The notes beneath the pieces were generated by a model. The model made no database searches and was not told the DNA's origin. It saw only the letters and a list, made by a program, of their open reading frames with translations. Below, piece after piece: positions 26,901-38,168 of a stretch of DNA of 64,000 nucleotides (positions are counted from its first letter, which is position 1; every line of letters starts with the position of its first letter). The position numbers and the translations under genes are program-made. The DNA is from Pampus argenteus (lineage: Eukaryota > Chordata > Actinopteri > Scombriformes > Stromateidae), in assembly GCA_036937835.1 (NCBI GenBank), contig CM072878.1:7848001-7912000 (forward strand), read 5' to 3'.

Positions 26901-28934
26901 TTTTATTGAGCGAAGAATGTATGTAAATGTGTTCTTTGTTGCACGGTGACTGACGTACACAGAGTTGCACACAACTGCATAAACACACAATGCACACACA
27001 TGCAGATGCAGGCGCACAAATACACACTAATCCTCAACACATCCCTATCTTGCAGAATTTTAATGAAAGCATTATCACTCTTCTATTCATTCCCTTCATT
27101 CCTAGTCAAAAATAATGTGTCACTTCATTGCTTTAAAAAAAAAAAAAACCTCCTAAATCTCGTCTTATTTGAACTATTAAAGTGATTTATTTAATTCTTC
27201 ATGTTTGCTTCTCTTTCTACAAGTCTGTAGGACACATTCACAGAAAGGGTTAATTACTTGTTGTTTTACGGAAGTGCCTCTGAGTTTAAAGACCTTAGCA
27301 GCTGCAATGTTAAAAAAATAAAAATAAATCAGTTTTACTATGACAAAAAACTCACAAAGATTTGGTGCAGAAGGCATCATTAATATTTGTAGATACAAGA
27401 AATGTCCTTTACTTCAGCATCTGAAACAGTTTCTCTAGCAAACATTTACAGACCAGTACAGTACAAAATACAAAGGAAGTGTTCTCAGTCATTCTGGCTG
27501 ATATAAATTATTCAAAATAGATAATAAAAATAAAGTTGTCTGTTTTCAGTGTACACAAGGCTCCATGTTATTCAGCAGAATACGGTGGTACTAATATACA
27601 ACACCCAAAAATCTGCTTTATTTGAGTTGTATTCGTGTTCCTGTGAGCACAGTCAATGCTTCTCTCTGTCACACGCGCACGCACACAAACACACGCGCAT
27701 GTAATAACATTTATTGGCAATTATTACCACATATTAAACTCAACTGTTCGTACGTCTTCTGATATAATCCCATTATTATGTGTCTGTTTGGAATGCAATA
27801 ATGATAGGATCAGACACACAGGTGCACAAACAGATGAAAAACACACTGTGTCATAAACATACGGCATACGAGCTGACAGCAGCTGCTTCTTGTTGTGTTA
27901 ACGAGGAGGCAGTGTGTGTGTGTGTGTGTGTGTGATGTTGACCGAACAGCAGAGACGAGTTCCACTCAACGATCTCGTACTAATCTGACTCGACATGTTG
28001 AACCAGCTCTATTTTTATTCCCTACAAATCTCCTGTTTTGCCCAACGCTCGCCCGCTGCTTTCCCCTAATATTTTGTTTGGCTGTTTTCTCTTTGGTTCT
28101 CTCTTGACTCCGTGGTCAGGGCACAGACAGTTCAACACACACACAAACACACACACACACACACAGCAGGTTTCTTCTTCTTTGCCTTGGGTTTGTTTTG
28201 TTATTTGTGTGTAGATATACTGTACATGATATGATGTCTCTGTATAACTTTTCCAAGACGAGGCATCTGACAAAATTAGCTTACACACACACACAGAGGG
28301 GAATTTCGCCCTCATTAGCAGTTTTCAAATGTAAACCTGCTATTATTACTGAATATTAATCATTTGTCACTAATTGTTTTAACTCACTGTGTCTTTCCTC
28401 TCCCATCATCCAGACACTGCTGCAAGAGACTACTATAAAAGCTACCCAATGGTAGACTACACACACCGCCAGTCCCCTCCTACTTTCCAGCCAATCAACT
28501 TCCACCCAAAAGACAAGCCCTTCCTCCCGCCACCTGATATCCATGCGCCGCTCGCCATCACCATCAATGCCTCCCAGATCCCCAAACCCAAGATCTCCAA
28601 AACCAACACCCACCCGCTCACCTCCAGCTCAGCCTTCAAGGCATGGGATCCCAGTAAGAGCCACGCCCAGCACCCCGTGGCCTCCCATATGGGCCTCCAG
28701 GGTCCGCAGCACCACCCCATTCTGCAGCAGCAACACCAGCAACACCAGCACCACCCGCACCAGCCACTGCATCAGCATAACAGCCGGCGCCAGGCCTACT
28801 CCAATAAGAGGCAGTTCAGCATTGAGACGCTGCCTGAGCTCTTCTCCCAGCCGCTGGGCTACGGCCACTCGCCGCACATTCACCCCAAGCACAAGGGACT
28901 GCCCACTAACAGCAAGACAGAGGTCACTGTCTGA
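20922..28934 (+). CDS. shisa6: Shisa6, AMPA-receptor auxiliary protein, C-terminal part (last two coding exons)
   Basis: Two coding exons join in frame: 20922-21038 (acceptor ttag, donor gtgagt) and 28414-28934 (acceptor ccag, stop TGA 28932-28934). The intron is 7.4 kb and phase 1 at both ends. Together they give about 211 residues of cytoplasmic tail: an Asn/Leu-rich start, the Shisa-family block FNKYTSLKAV, then DYYKSYP, AWDPSK, RRQAYSNKR, FSIETLPELFSQP and the C terminus TNSKTEVTV. The final EVTV is a class I PDZ ligand; in this family it binds PSD-95-type scaffolds at excitatory synapses, where Shisa6 keeps AMPA receptors from desensitising. The signal peptide, cysteine-rich ectodomain and membrane segment are absent and must lie upstream of the window. 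Shisa9 is the main alternative. The residues just after SLKAV (ARDYYKSYP) do not match the Shisa9 tail as I remember it, and FLII and SHISA6 are both on human 17p, which favours shisa6. Family assignment is firm; the paralogue is an inference. Confidence 0.8.
22150..22340 (+). repeat. dispersed teleost repeat fragment, relative of the 7.7-kb copy
   Basis: Contains ttgtttttgtgcctgaac, then gtaaccatgacgaaaaccca, ttctctaaccttaacaaagt and gatcattttaatgtt, which are the recurrent phrases of the same repeat seen at about 7740-7900. The match is by eye. Confidence 0.4.
23845..23947. repeat. compound (ACGC)n(AC)n microsatellite
   Basis: About 50 bp of alternating ACGC and ACAC steps pass into a pure AC run of about 40 bp. 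Confidence 0.95.
24540..24985 (-). mobile_element. 5' fragment of a hAT (ZBED-type) DNA transposon
   Basis: On the minus strand the element begins near 24985 with actagtggtgggccgttaac and a non-coding leader, then has an ATG at 24739. The frame encodes 47 residues, including KFMFKKLPDVCGIDKTKVVC and CTLCNVELVYYRS, the start of a BED-type zinc finger with its CxxC pair, and then meets a stop after a small lesion. The next recognisable residues (KYHLL) lie just beyond in a disrupted context. The catalytic domain is missing, so this is a dead, 3'-truncated copy inserted antisense in the shisa6 intron. Confidence 0.75.
24596..24739 (-). pseudogene. hAT/ZBED transposase N-terminal remnant
   Basis: A 47-codon frame from MDAATKPQGLLQEKF through the first half of a BED zinc finger (C-x2-C seen, the distal His pair not in frame). 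A lesion after YYRS produces an early stop. Homology is to fish ZBED-like hAT transposases, by recognition. Confidence 0.7.
25559..25574. repeat. short interstitial telomere-like repeat
   Basis: GGGTTAGGGTTAGGGT, about 2.7 units of the vertebrate telomere hexamer, within a purine-rich region. It is too short to imply a chromosome fusion on its own. Confidence 0.7.
28414..28934 (+). CDS. shisa6: shisa6 terminal coding exon with His/Gln-rich insert and PDZ ligand
   Basis: This 521-nt exon is far more GC-rich than its surroundings and starts after a clean polypyrimidine tract and cag. It encodes 172 residues. First come Pro-rich blocks (SPPTFQPINF, KPFLPPPDIHAPLAI), then FKAWDP, then a low-complexity Gln/His stretch built on CAG/CAC codons (about 28722-28782). 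After that come RRQAYSNKR, FSIETLPELFSQP and the terminal EVTV. The Gln/His run is probably of variable length between species because it is codon-repeat-like. The opposite strand and other frames are also open here, but they are shadows of this GC-rich exon. Confidence 0.85.
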
Positions 28935-31643
28935 ACACGGGCGCTGAAGTGGAGTTGTATCTTTTATATCCACAGCCGTAATGGCAAGAGGGGGCAAGCA
29001 AATATTGTGTGCGATCAGAATTTTTTTCTTTTAACTGCGTTTTCCTTGTCATTGTTGACAACAATACTAATAATGCCAGTGATATTTGTGTACTTTTAAG
29101 ACCACTGGATCTCAACAGCAACAGTGGAGGATTGCAGGTGTTGGCTGTCACTCTTTGAACCCGGCGGCTCTCCTAAATAATTGAGAGGCCTCTCAGTGTG
29201 TTGGCACAGATCTCTCCTCCTTCTCCTCTCACCCCCTCGAACCTCAATGACACTCTACGCCACTCCAACACAGACAAATGTTGAAACCCACCCCCCACAC
29301 GACACCATTTTACCCCACAGACACCCTCCTGCACACACGCCAGCCCAGACTCACTCTATACCACGGGCAGTGTTTCCCCTAAGCCTTTGGCTTCCCATCA
29401 GCAGAGACAATGCTATTGTGTTGTCATCTCCCATTGCCCTCCAGCCCTCCAGAGAGTGAGATATCAGAGTGGCAATTCATACCAGAGAGGAGGAGGGGGG
29501 GTGTTATTCATCTTATTCTAGGGGCAAATGAGATGAGAAGGATCTGAACCTCGTACACACACACATACACACACACACACATTCACTGCACGCTTGTCAA
29601 AAACTACAGAAGGTTCCCAGTAGTGTCAGAGACCACAGGCAGCACCCCACTGACACACAAACAGACACTGATCCTCAGAAAGTGGGGAAATGAATGAGCA
29701 AGCTTTCTTGTTGGTATTTGTGGCAGTTTGTTGAGCTGCTAATTTCAGCCACCTCGTCTCATGCGTTGCTGAGAAACTCCAGGATGTGTCGCGGTGTAGA
29801 AAAAAAAAAAGAGTCCATGTAGTCAAGAAGGTCATTACAAAGTCATTGCACTCTCTCTTCCTCTCTGCTCCACACTGGCTTTGTGTCAAAGAAATGTCAG
29901 TCAGTACAGGCAAAATATAATCATGAATACAGATCGTGTATGTCAACATCCAATTAATTGTATTTGAATGGCGGATCTATATGTTTGCAAAGAAATGATG
30001 TCATTACTAAAGTTTAATCAAAGAGAAAGCATCAATGCATACAGGAACCGCTGTTCCCAGTATGGCTAGTCCTAAAGACAGCTGCAGACGTCTTACTGTC
30101 ACAATGCTAACATAATCTGGGATGCTGAAACCGCTGGTCAGGGCTCTGCACTTCACTGCACTTCACTTCACTTCACTCTCTGTTAATGAAGTGCTTTTAA
30201 CATCTAAATTCTTTTGGCATGAAGATTGATAATAAATGTACTATTGGCAGAAAATAATAGCTATTGACGGTTGCAGTAAACAAATGTAATATTGCTTTCA
30301 ACCTTCCATATCCATTACTTTATCTCTGCAACAGTCCCGCAGCCAGCCTGACTCGCTGATTGAATTCACCTTCATTTGTTATCATGAGGACAGCAGCTAT
30401 GCCGCAGTGCATATGCCTGGCACATGCTACAGTACGTCAGACAGGTGGTGGAGCCTAATCAAACTGCGGCGTTTGCCACAGTAACACACTATTTAGCACC
30501 TTTTCACTCTTATTCCCTCCCTCAGCTCTGATCTAAGTCTCCCACCAGGCTGGTTTCACCCAAACACAACACCCCCCCCACCACCACCACCTCCACCCTC
30601 CCCAACCTCCGTCTCTGCATCTATGTCCGCAGAGGGTTGAGTGATAGTACCAAGCACTTGTCTTGTGGTTGGTGCTCCAAACTGTTGTAAACCATGATAA
30701 TCTCAGTGGGCAAAAACATAATTAATGACAGAGCCTGTCACAGCATGGCAGACTCCAGATTGACTCCCTGATACACCAACACACTTGCACGCATGCAAGC
30801 AGTCACACAAACTCTGCAATGCAAGTGAGCATGATTATACACACACACATACTCACTAAAGCATCCACAAACACAGGCTCGGACATGGATGACCAGATGC
30901 TTTTGCCAGGTATTAACATCTATAGAGTTGCTGAAGGCTATCTGCAATCTGTAAAATTTAAAAATGAAGCAAGTGGACTTTATGTGAAAGACATTTAAAT
31001 GTTTTGATTCATAGATTTTTCTTGCAAGCCAAAATTCCCCAATTTGCATCTTAAAATTTTACAGAGCCGTGAATGTGCACAAGCAAAACACAAGTGAGCG
31101 GCAGAGTAAAACTTTAACGAGAGAGAATAAATTAACAATACGATGCTTGTTTGTAATGCTGCAACGGCTTCTCCACTTCATCTCTCCGAGATGTGAAAAA
31201 CCTCTTAGGCAAGCTGTTGGAGTGATGCTCCGAGCTGCTGGCATGCTTTTGTAATAAGGGATCAGCCTGAGAATGGGGATCATGAATACAAAAGCATCAA
31301 TGAGATATGCATGGTGTGAAAATGCATCAAACACATCTACGCTTCTGCTCTTGCCAGTGATGCACAAGCATGTAATGCACCATGTTGCAGATTTCTTCTT
31401 CATGACTTCCCAGGTCTCTGTCTGACTTTCGATTCCCACGAGGCGCCACACTTCTAGCGGGTCAATTCATATGAAATGCGAAAAGCTTTTTGGCCTCTAA
31501 AAGCCCTACCAAAATATTCTGTGGGGTCTGTCCTTAATCACTCTGAATGCATTAGACGTTGAGAATAAACAACGAATGACAGCAAGTAAACAAGCAATAT
31601 GTGTCAGTAAAGCAATAAGCGCTCCACCGTCCTCACCATATCC

Positions 31644-31646
<3 letters not shown>

Positions 31647-31692
<46 letters not shown>
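31647..31692. repeat. (TC)23 microsatellite
   Basis: Uninterrupted TC run inside the presumed shisa6 3' UTR. Confidence 0.95.
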
Positions 31693-31695
<3 letters not shown>

Positions 31696-31752
31696 CCTCA
31701 CAATTTAGGGTGTGGATGGTAATGAGGGTGTTGAAACTATTAAAATTGAGCA

Positions 31753-31789
31753 AAAGAACAACCACTGATAAAGGCAGTGGTTGTTCTTT
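31753..31789. other. perfect 15-bp stem-loop
   Basis: Arms aaagaacaaccactg and cagtggttgttcttt pair perfectly around the 7-nt loop ataaagg. It lies in the presumed shisa6 3' UTR. The stem is shorter than a usual pre-miRNA, so a miRNA is not claimed. Confidence 0.75.
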
Positions 31790-34700
31790 ATGTTTGGATC
31801 GTCTAAAAACATTACTTCTGGGTTCTATCTCTCTGATGTACTCAACCATCTTTCAAAAGCGTTCCCGTGTCTGTAGCTGCAATAGGAAGATGGTCTGTAT
31901 TACTGCTGTGGTTGGGTCTTGCAGGAAGGGGATTATTTCATACTCCAACACTGGCTGACCTTGACCTTTGGGCTTGTAATGATAGCGCTGAGCGAGTAAA
32001 AAACGGAGGTTTAACACAACAGCAACACTGGCTCCAGGATTTACAATTAAGTGTTCAGTCTACAGTAAGCCCTTCAGGACAAACAGAGCCCGAGGACCGG
32101 CTACCGGCAAAGTCAAAAGAAACATCTTCTCAGTTTTACTCGCATTTGTTGTCTGACATGGCTCACACTGATTGGCTGGAAGAGTTTGATGAAGCACTGT
32201 GAATGGCTGATTCTTCTTAATATCCTCTTGCTCTTTGGGAGAATCACACAGGAGGTGCCACAATCACGACAAACAATCATGCTGATGTACTGGTGAGCAG
32301 TGACACATTTCAGTGTTAATTTCCCCGTGGTCAGACATCCTGGATCCAGGATTTTCTTTTCTTCAGTGCTGGATAGACTCTATGACTCCCTTCAGGCAAA
32401 GGACTACCCGATGAACACAGAGTATTGTCGGGAGTATTGCCTCGGTCATGGACTATGTAAATACTTGATGAACACACGCACAAACATACACACACGTACA
32501 CACAATACAAGACACGGGAGCCACAGTGGTGTAACAATAATTATCTTCCATACACTGTCCACACATACTTTGTGGTACAAAACAGGACCAAAAGCCTTGA
32601 ATCAGAGGAAACTGAGTACACCTAACTGATGCCTTGACATCCAAAACAGTGAGAATGCTGAGACTGTTTTGGATCATCAGCTTAGAGTGCATTTACTCAA
32701 TCTCTCCTGATTAACGACAGACTATGGTGTCGCTTGCTCGCCTCAGAGCTAATTGACTGTAAAACTTCCTCTCTATTAAAGGAACAATGCAAGTATTCTA
32801 CCGCAGGTTATATGAATGCAACCTGGTAGACATACTTGGGCTCCGTGATTCTTAGCAATATATATAGATTATGGTGTATGGTTCTTTGTTTTCTGTCAGT
32901 TTTTGGTTTGTTTTATTTTTGTACTGTGTTTTTTCAAAGATTGAAATCCCATCAAAAACGAGAAAAAAAAAAAGAAAAAAAAGTTAATTTGGAAAGTAAA
33001 AAGTGCTTCCAGATTTTAGACTAGCACCTTTCAGCCCTCCCCCCACTCGCCCTCTTTTATCACCAGACGATGTCATACGTTTAAAGCTTGTGATCTTTTG
33101 AGTTATATTGTATGGTGTACATGCACTCATGTAATTAATGTGAAAACATATTGCATTGTATCAAAGTGCTTTGCCAACACATTAGTTGAAAGATGAAAAG
33201 GAAGATTCTTGTACAGCTTTTGCATCTGAAAAAAAAAGGGGGGGGGGGAATCATGCGTTGTTTTTATGATAATTTGTAACAGGCAGCAATAGGCTGCCTT
33301 GGATTGCTATGTATTACTTGTGTATATATGTATGCTGTACCACTAGTCTGCTGTGAAATTTGTTGACTACTCAGCTTATATAAGGGCTTTTTATAGATAT
33401 TAAAACAGACTGGGCCATCTGGCGTCACTCCGTGTAACTCCAGACAAATTTCTCAAGAGATTTTCTTTCTTTCTTTTCTTTTTTTTTACTTTTTTTTTAG
33501 AAATGGAGGGATATGAACAGAATTTTCATGCATACAAAATGCTATATAAATAAGGTTTTGACTGACTAAAATGTCTATAGGCACTCAAACGACATTGGCC
33601 CATGTGTTCTGTTTAAATAAATCTTTCAAGAAATATAGCAATCATTTTACTATCATTGTACCTGTGTGTACTGGCTGTTTCTGTTCAAGAGTATTATTAT
33701 TATTATTATTATTATATCAATTAATAGGCACAAGTCCTTTCCTAGACTTAGTTACCTTACTGAGGAGTTGGATGTGTGCAGCCTATGAGAAGCAGCAGCA
33801 GTAGCAAATGTTCAGTTAGCATTAGCAGTTCAGCAGCTTTGATGTGGCGTTATGAGAGTGAATAGTAAAAGTTGAGGCTGATGAGATAAATTTACAGACA
33901 GTAAAGGGATGAATTTCATGCTGCATCATGAATCCCCCACGCATGTGAAGGCAGGAATCACCACTAATAAAGAAAAAATACTGTATAGTAAGTTATTGGA
34001 ATAATGTAAATATATTGATTGGCTATATAAACAGTGAAATTAGAGTGTGGAGTATGAATTTTTGAATACCAAAGGAAGCTTTACGTAATAAAACCTTCAG
34101 CTAAAATTCATCCTGTTCAGGCTTGCTGGGGTTGTGAAAATAGATCCTGGGAAATACAACAATTAACTACTGGGAGGAAAAGTGGGTTCAACAGCTGGGT
34201 GAAAAATAACCTCTTAATGAACTGACTGACATGAGCAAAGGTTTCCCCTAAAAATGATCATAAATATCAAATGGTTATAACAATAACATCCATGGAGGTG
34301 CTAGGAAGGAAACTGCTTCCTCCTACACCAGCCTCAAAGATCTGCTTTAAGCTTTCATTTGACCCAGTTTGGGAGATCTCAAGCTTGATTCCCTGCAGAA
34401 TATACTCACAGGTTTATTGGTAAACAACAGAGAGAGAACTCTCTCTCTCTCTCTCTCTCTCTGTTTACCTCTTTTTTCCACGTTCCTCCTCCTCTTTGTC
34501 ATACACAGCCTAAAGTAGGAGACTCCCAACGAAGCGTGTTGCCACTTAATTTGTTCTGACATCATCTGGGATTTAGCTGGATTTGTTTCCTGTGGGTCGT
34601 GAGCTGGCAATGTGTGTTTTAGACCCCTTAAGTGTGTGATGTCAAGCAACAGCACGTAAAACCTTTTGCATTGCCTTGTTATCCCCTCTGCCCGCGCGCG

Positions 34701-35879
34701 CACGCACGCACACACACACACACACACAGGGGAAGTAAAGCTCCATGCATTAAGAATACTGAGCAGCCAGTTTAATTAGGTAGCCAGTGGTAAAACAAAC
34801 ATGACTGCAGGAATCAATATGAAACCTTCATCAGTGACGGAAGCCACAATCAAGACTGCCTACTGTATTAACTGATATACTGTAACTGTAATTGTCATAG
34901 TGTGGTGACATCACCACTGGGTCAATAGACTAATCTAGTTAACAATGTCGAGACAGTCACGTGACTTTTAGATGACTGGGTTAAATGGTTTTGACACTGA
35001 TAATATGATCGCCCATTTCTGTTAGAATGAAGACGTACGGCATCATCGTTTCTGACCTGGAGAAAATACGTGAAGGGCGACTATAAGAGGACGTGACCTC
35101 TAACAGATTTGTGTTGTCCTTTTTTACATTGTGCACACAAACATTAGAATGGCTAATGCTGTCCTTTATGCAGATGGCCAAAAGAAATAGAGCAAAATAA
35201 GCATATCTAATGCGCAAAAAAGTGTAAAAAGATGTGAGTAAAATGAGCACAGATGTTCACACATGAGCACACAGTGCAGCGGAGCAAAGAGCAAATGTAG
35301 AAAAAAAAAAAAAAAAAAAAACACGTTATGTTTATAGTACATGCACACAAACAATGTCGACTCCTGCAGATCAAAAACACACAAACAGGCAGTCGACCAC
35401 CCAGCTCAGCGGTACAACAGGATATATGTTGCATTGTTGGCGTTGTAGAAAGATAAAATGGAAAGGCATTTTTTTTTTTACTCTTTATGATGATGCTGTG
35501 CTTTCCTGCTTTTACACCTAGAGGCGTAAAAAGACAAAATTACAGCGTTTCCGCATATTTTAATTCAAAGTGCTCTTAAAAAATCACCAAAAAAAAGGAA
35601 AAAAGATGAAAGTAGAACAGAGTAAACCTCTACTGTAGCCTCCAAACATATGCTATACGAAACCCTTACCCATGCAAACTAGTTCAACCCATAGCAACTG
35701 TTTACTTTTTATTTATTATTGCAATATTCGATGGATACGTAGTCCTTTATTGAGGAATATTGCTTGAGAATAAATGTAAGAAAGAGCATGCAGGTGTCCA
35801 TCAGCTGCAAAATACATGCAGCCTAAAGGAGAGGATGTTGAATTAGTTTTAGAAACTGGAAACAGCTGTTCTAGGATTC

Positions 35880-35882
<3 letters not shown>

Positions 35883-35936
<54 letters not shown>
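35883..35936. repeat. (GT)27 microsatellite
   Basis: Uninterrupted GT run. Confidence 0.97.
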
Positions 35937-35937
<1 letters not shown>

Positions 35938-36521
35938 GGCCGGGCGGTAGGCAATGGGCATCATCTCCAGCTGTCATAGATGTCACAGTTCATTTATGTG
36001 TCTCAAGGGTTTGGACTAAATCCATCACAGAAAGCAAAAAAAGCCAAATGCCACAAACTTATGTCCACAATAGATTCCCTCTCTCACCCATGGCGAGCAT
36101 CCTGGGGGTCAGTACCAGTGTATAAATGTTCTTATTCAGGTCAGGGGATACTGGAATATTGCATTACCATTACTTATTCAGCCATCCTGCTGATATTAAA
36201 GCAGGGTCGAAAACCTATCGGCAGCCCTGTAGTACAGAGCGGAAAACAATATTGTTGTTATCTAGGAATTTATTATACAGCTCGGACATTTCCGATGGCT
36301 CTGCTGCATTCAAGTGTTCCAGTAAGTCATGACAGTGTGACAATGAACCAGCAGTAAGTTCAAGACCTTTATTCTGCTACTGCGATGTTGTTAGAATGTT
36401 AAAAAGGATACAGTAGGAGGACGGAGGCGTGAATATTTCATGTTCATACCACCGATTCAGTAGTTGTAGCAAGAATTATTAACATATTAAATTTAATGTT
36501 GCTCACCTATTTCCTTTACAG

Positions 36522-36605
36522 TACCGTATTTTTATTTTTTATTTTTTTGGGACTATAAGGATCGGGTCTCTTTTCAACCATAAGGCGCATTAAGGGGCAT
36601 GGAGC
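36522..36605 (+). mobile_element. degraded MITE/SINE-like fragment ('ccgtatttt..actataaggcgcatt')
   Basis: The phrases taccgtatttttat, gggactataagg and ccataaggcgcattaagg resemble a widespread fish repeat that carries 'ccgtattttccggactataaggcgcac' at its end. The copy here is short and diverged. Confidence 0.45.
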
Positions 36606-37385
36606 ATGCCATGCAAGCAAGCCTCTCGTCATTATCCGAGTCAGTCTAGTTGCTCTTACTTGTCTCTTAACTGGGGGACATTTTTGGGTCCTTATACTAT
36701 TATTGGCACTAGTTTCTGTTTATAGGAAATGAAAATCCTGGTGAAAGTCAGTGTATGTGCTGTGCTATGTGTATGTAGATTGGGCATGACACTGTAGCAT
36801 GACGGATAGAATTCTGTGTTTATAAGTAAAGGTAATGAAGTAATTCTTGAAGTAAATGAAATGGCACAGACACAGAGACACACGCTTTCTTCCACTGTTG
36901 ACAGACGGTTAGATCAGCTGATGATAAACTGAGCGAGAGGAAGAAGGAATCAAGACGCATTTAGTGCCAAGTGGAACAGTGTGTCCAGCCAAAACAAAAT
37001 AATTCTCCCCAGTGCGGTATGTGGGCAGCACTGGCATTTTACCAGCTCACCTTTGTGCATCCTGCCCATGAATGGATTTTAACCAGCACCTGACAAAGGC
37101 AGATAAGACGGAAGCGGCCACACAAAGCCACTCACTGCAGTCGATAATGACAGGACAGAGAAACAAACGACTGAAGGGGGAAAAAAAAACAAAAAAAACA
37201 TCAAAAAGCCAGAAGAGGAGGGTGAGAGCAGGGAAAGAAAAGGGAAGGAAATATCTTCCCTCTGAAGAATTATTGTCAAAACGAGAATGATCGCAAGAAT
37301 GAGACGGCGCTAGATAATACCAGGAGAAGAAAGGAAGGACAAAAGAAATCTGAGAGAAAAGGGAGATGACATTTCCAGCTGCACA

Positions 37386-37407
37386 GAGAGAGAGAGAGAG
37401 AGAGAGA
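37386..37407. repeat. (GA)11 microsatellite
   Basis: GA run in a purine-rich stretch that generates a spurious long open frame on the other strand. Confidence 0.85.
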
Positions 37408-38126
37408 AAGAAGCCGAGAGGCTGCAGAACTAACAGAATGTAACATAAGCTGTGGAAAGCCAAAGAGAGCTCCACTGGCACAGACAGGAGGGACCAGGGG
37501 AAAGCTTTAAGTCTGGTGCTGCAGGAGCGAGGCAGACAACCAGAGGGGAGCAGCAGGAGTGTGGAGGTTAATCCAGCTAATGCTGTGCTGACTGGGGAGT
37601 TCGCAGCTGGAAAGTGGGGCCGCGGAGAGCCGAGGAAATGCCGAGCCTGGTACTTCAGGGAGCCGAGGGATGTGGAGGGCCATAAATATGGGTTTGATGG
37701 GTTTTTGTTTCCAACCAGTGAGCAGTCCAAACAAGCTCAGACCCCGTTACCTTTAAACTGCTAATCATAAGAAAAGGAGCTCAACAGAACGTGTAGGGTT
37801 AAATAAGAGTTAATAAGAACTCAGGGGCTTAATGTGCAGGGCAGGAAATTCTAATCACAGTCGTAACAGTGTGACACTGAATATCATCTGGAGCAGAAGG
37901 AAACTGTCAATCCATGTGCACATGAACACACACACACACACACACACACACACAGCCTTTTCACTATATTCACACACATATTCACCCTATGCTCTTTTAT
38001 TCATACATTATGCATTCATTAGCATGGCATTTTCTCTCTTTCTCACTGCTGCGCATGCCAAAGACATCTCTCTTTCTGTCTTTCTTGCTCTCTAAATCTT
38101 CAATCGATAAATTCTCTGCCACACAG

Positions 38127-38127
<1 letters not shown>

Positions 38128-38166
<39 letters not shown>
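38128..38166. repeat. (CA)19 microsatellite
   Basis: Uninterrupted CA run. A second (CA) run lies at about 37928-37954. Confidence 0.95.

Positions 38167-38168
<2 letters not shown>

Larger units (their letters stand above)
21039..28413 (+). other. shisa6: last intron of shisa6
   Basis: This 7.4-kb intron lies between the two visible shisa6 exons. It holds a perfect 11-bp hairpin (22073-22105), dispersed repeat sequence (about 22150-22340), compound CA microsatellites (23845-23947, about 24118-24140), a truncated hAT element (about 24540-24985) and a short telomere-like run (25559-25574). I see no alternative coding exon that I can support. Confidence 0.7.
28935..33625 (+). other. shisa6: probable shisa6 3' UTR (extent uncertain)
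   Basis: No other gene is visible after the shisa6 stop codon. The sequence stays free of supportable exons up to an AT-rich stretch at about 32850-33625 that resembles the distal 3' UTR of neuronal genes. Possible polyadenylation signals are AATAAA near 31565, ATTAAA near 33400 and AATAAA near 33617. Within it lie a (TC)23 microsatellite (31647-31692) and a perfect 15-bp hairpin (31753-31789). The end point is a guess from the last strong AATAAA and needs transcript data. Confidence 0.35.

Noticed and set aside
28457..28997. Minus-strand and second-frame open frames over the shisa6 last exon
   Set aside because: Shadow frames of a GC-rich exon. Only the frame ending in EVTV shows Shisa-family blocks and correct splice phase.
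31753..31789. pre-miRNA or rho-independent terminator
   Set aside because: The stem is only 15 bp with a 7-nt loop, too short for a typical pre-miRNA, and bacterial-type terminators do not apply to a fish genome.
37047..37730. 227-codon minus-strand open frame
   Set aside because: It overlies a purine-rich stretch with GA repeats and reads as Leu/Ser/Phe-rich without domains. It has no splice or homology support and matches no family I know.
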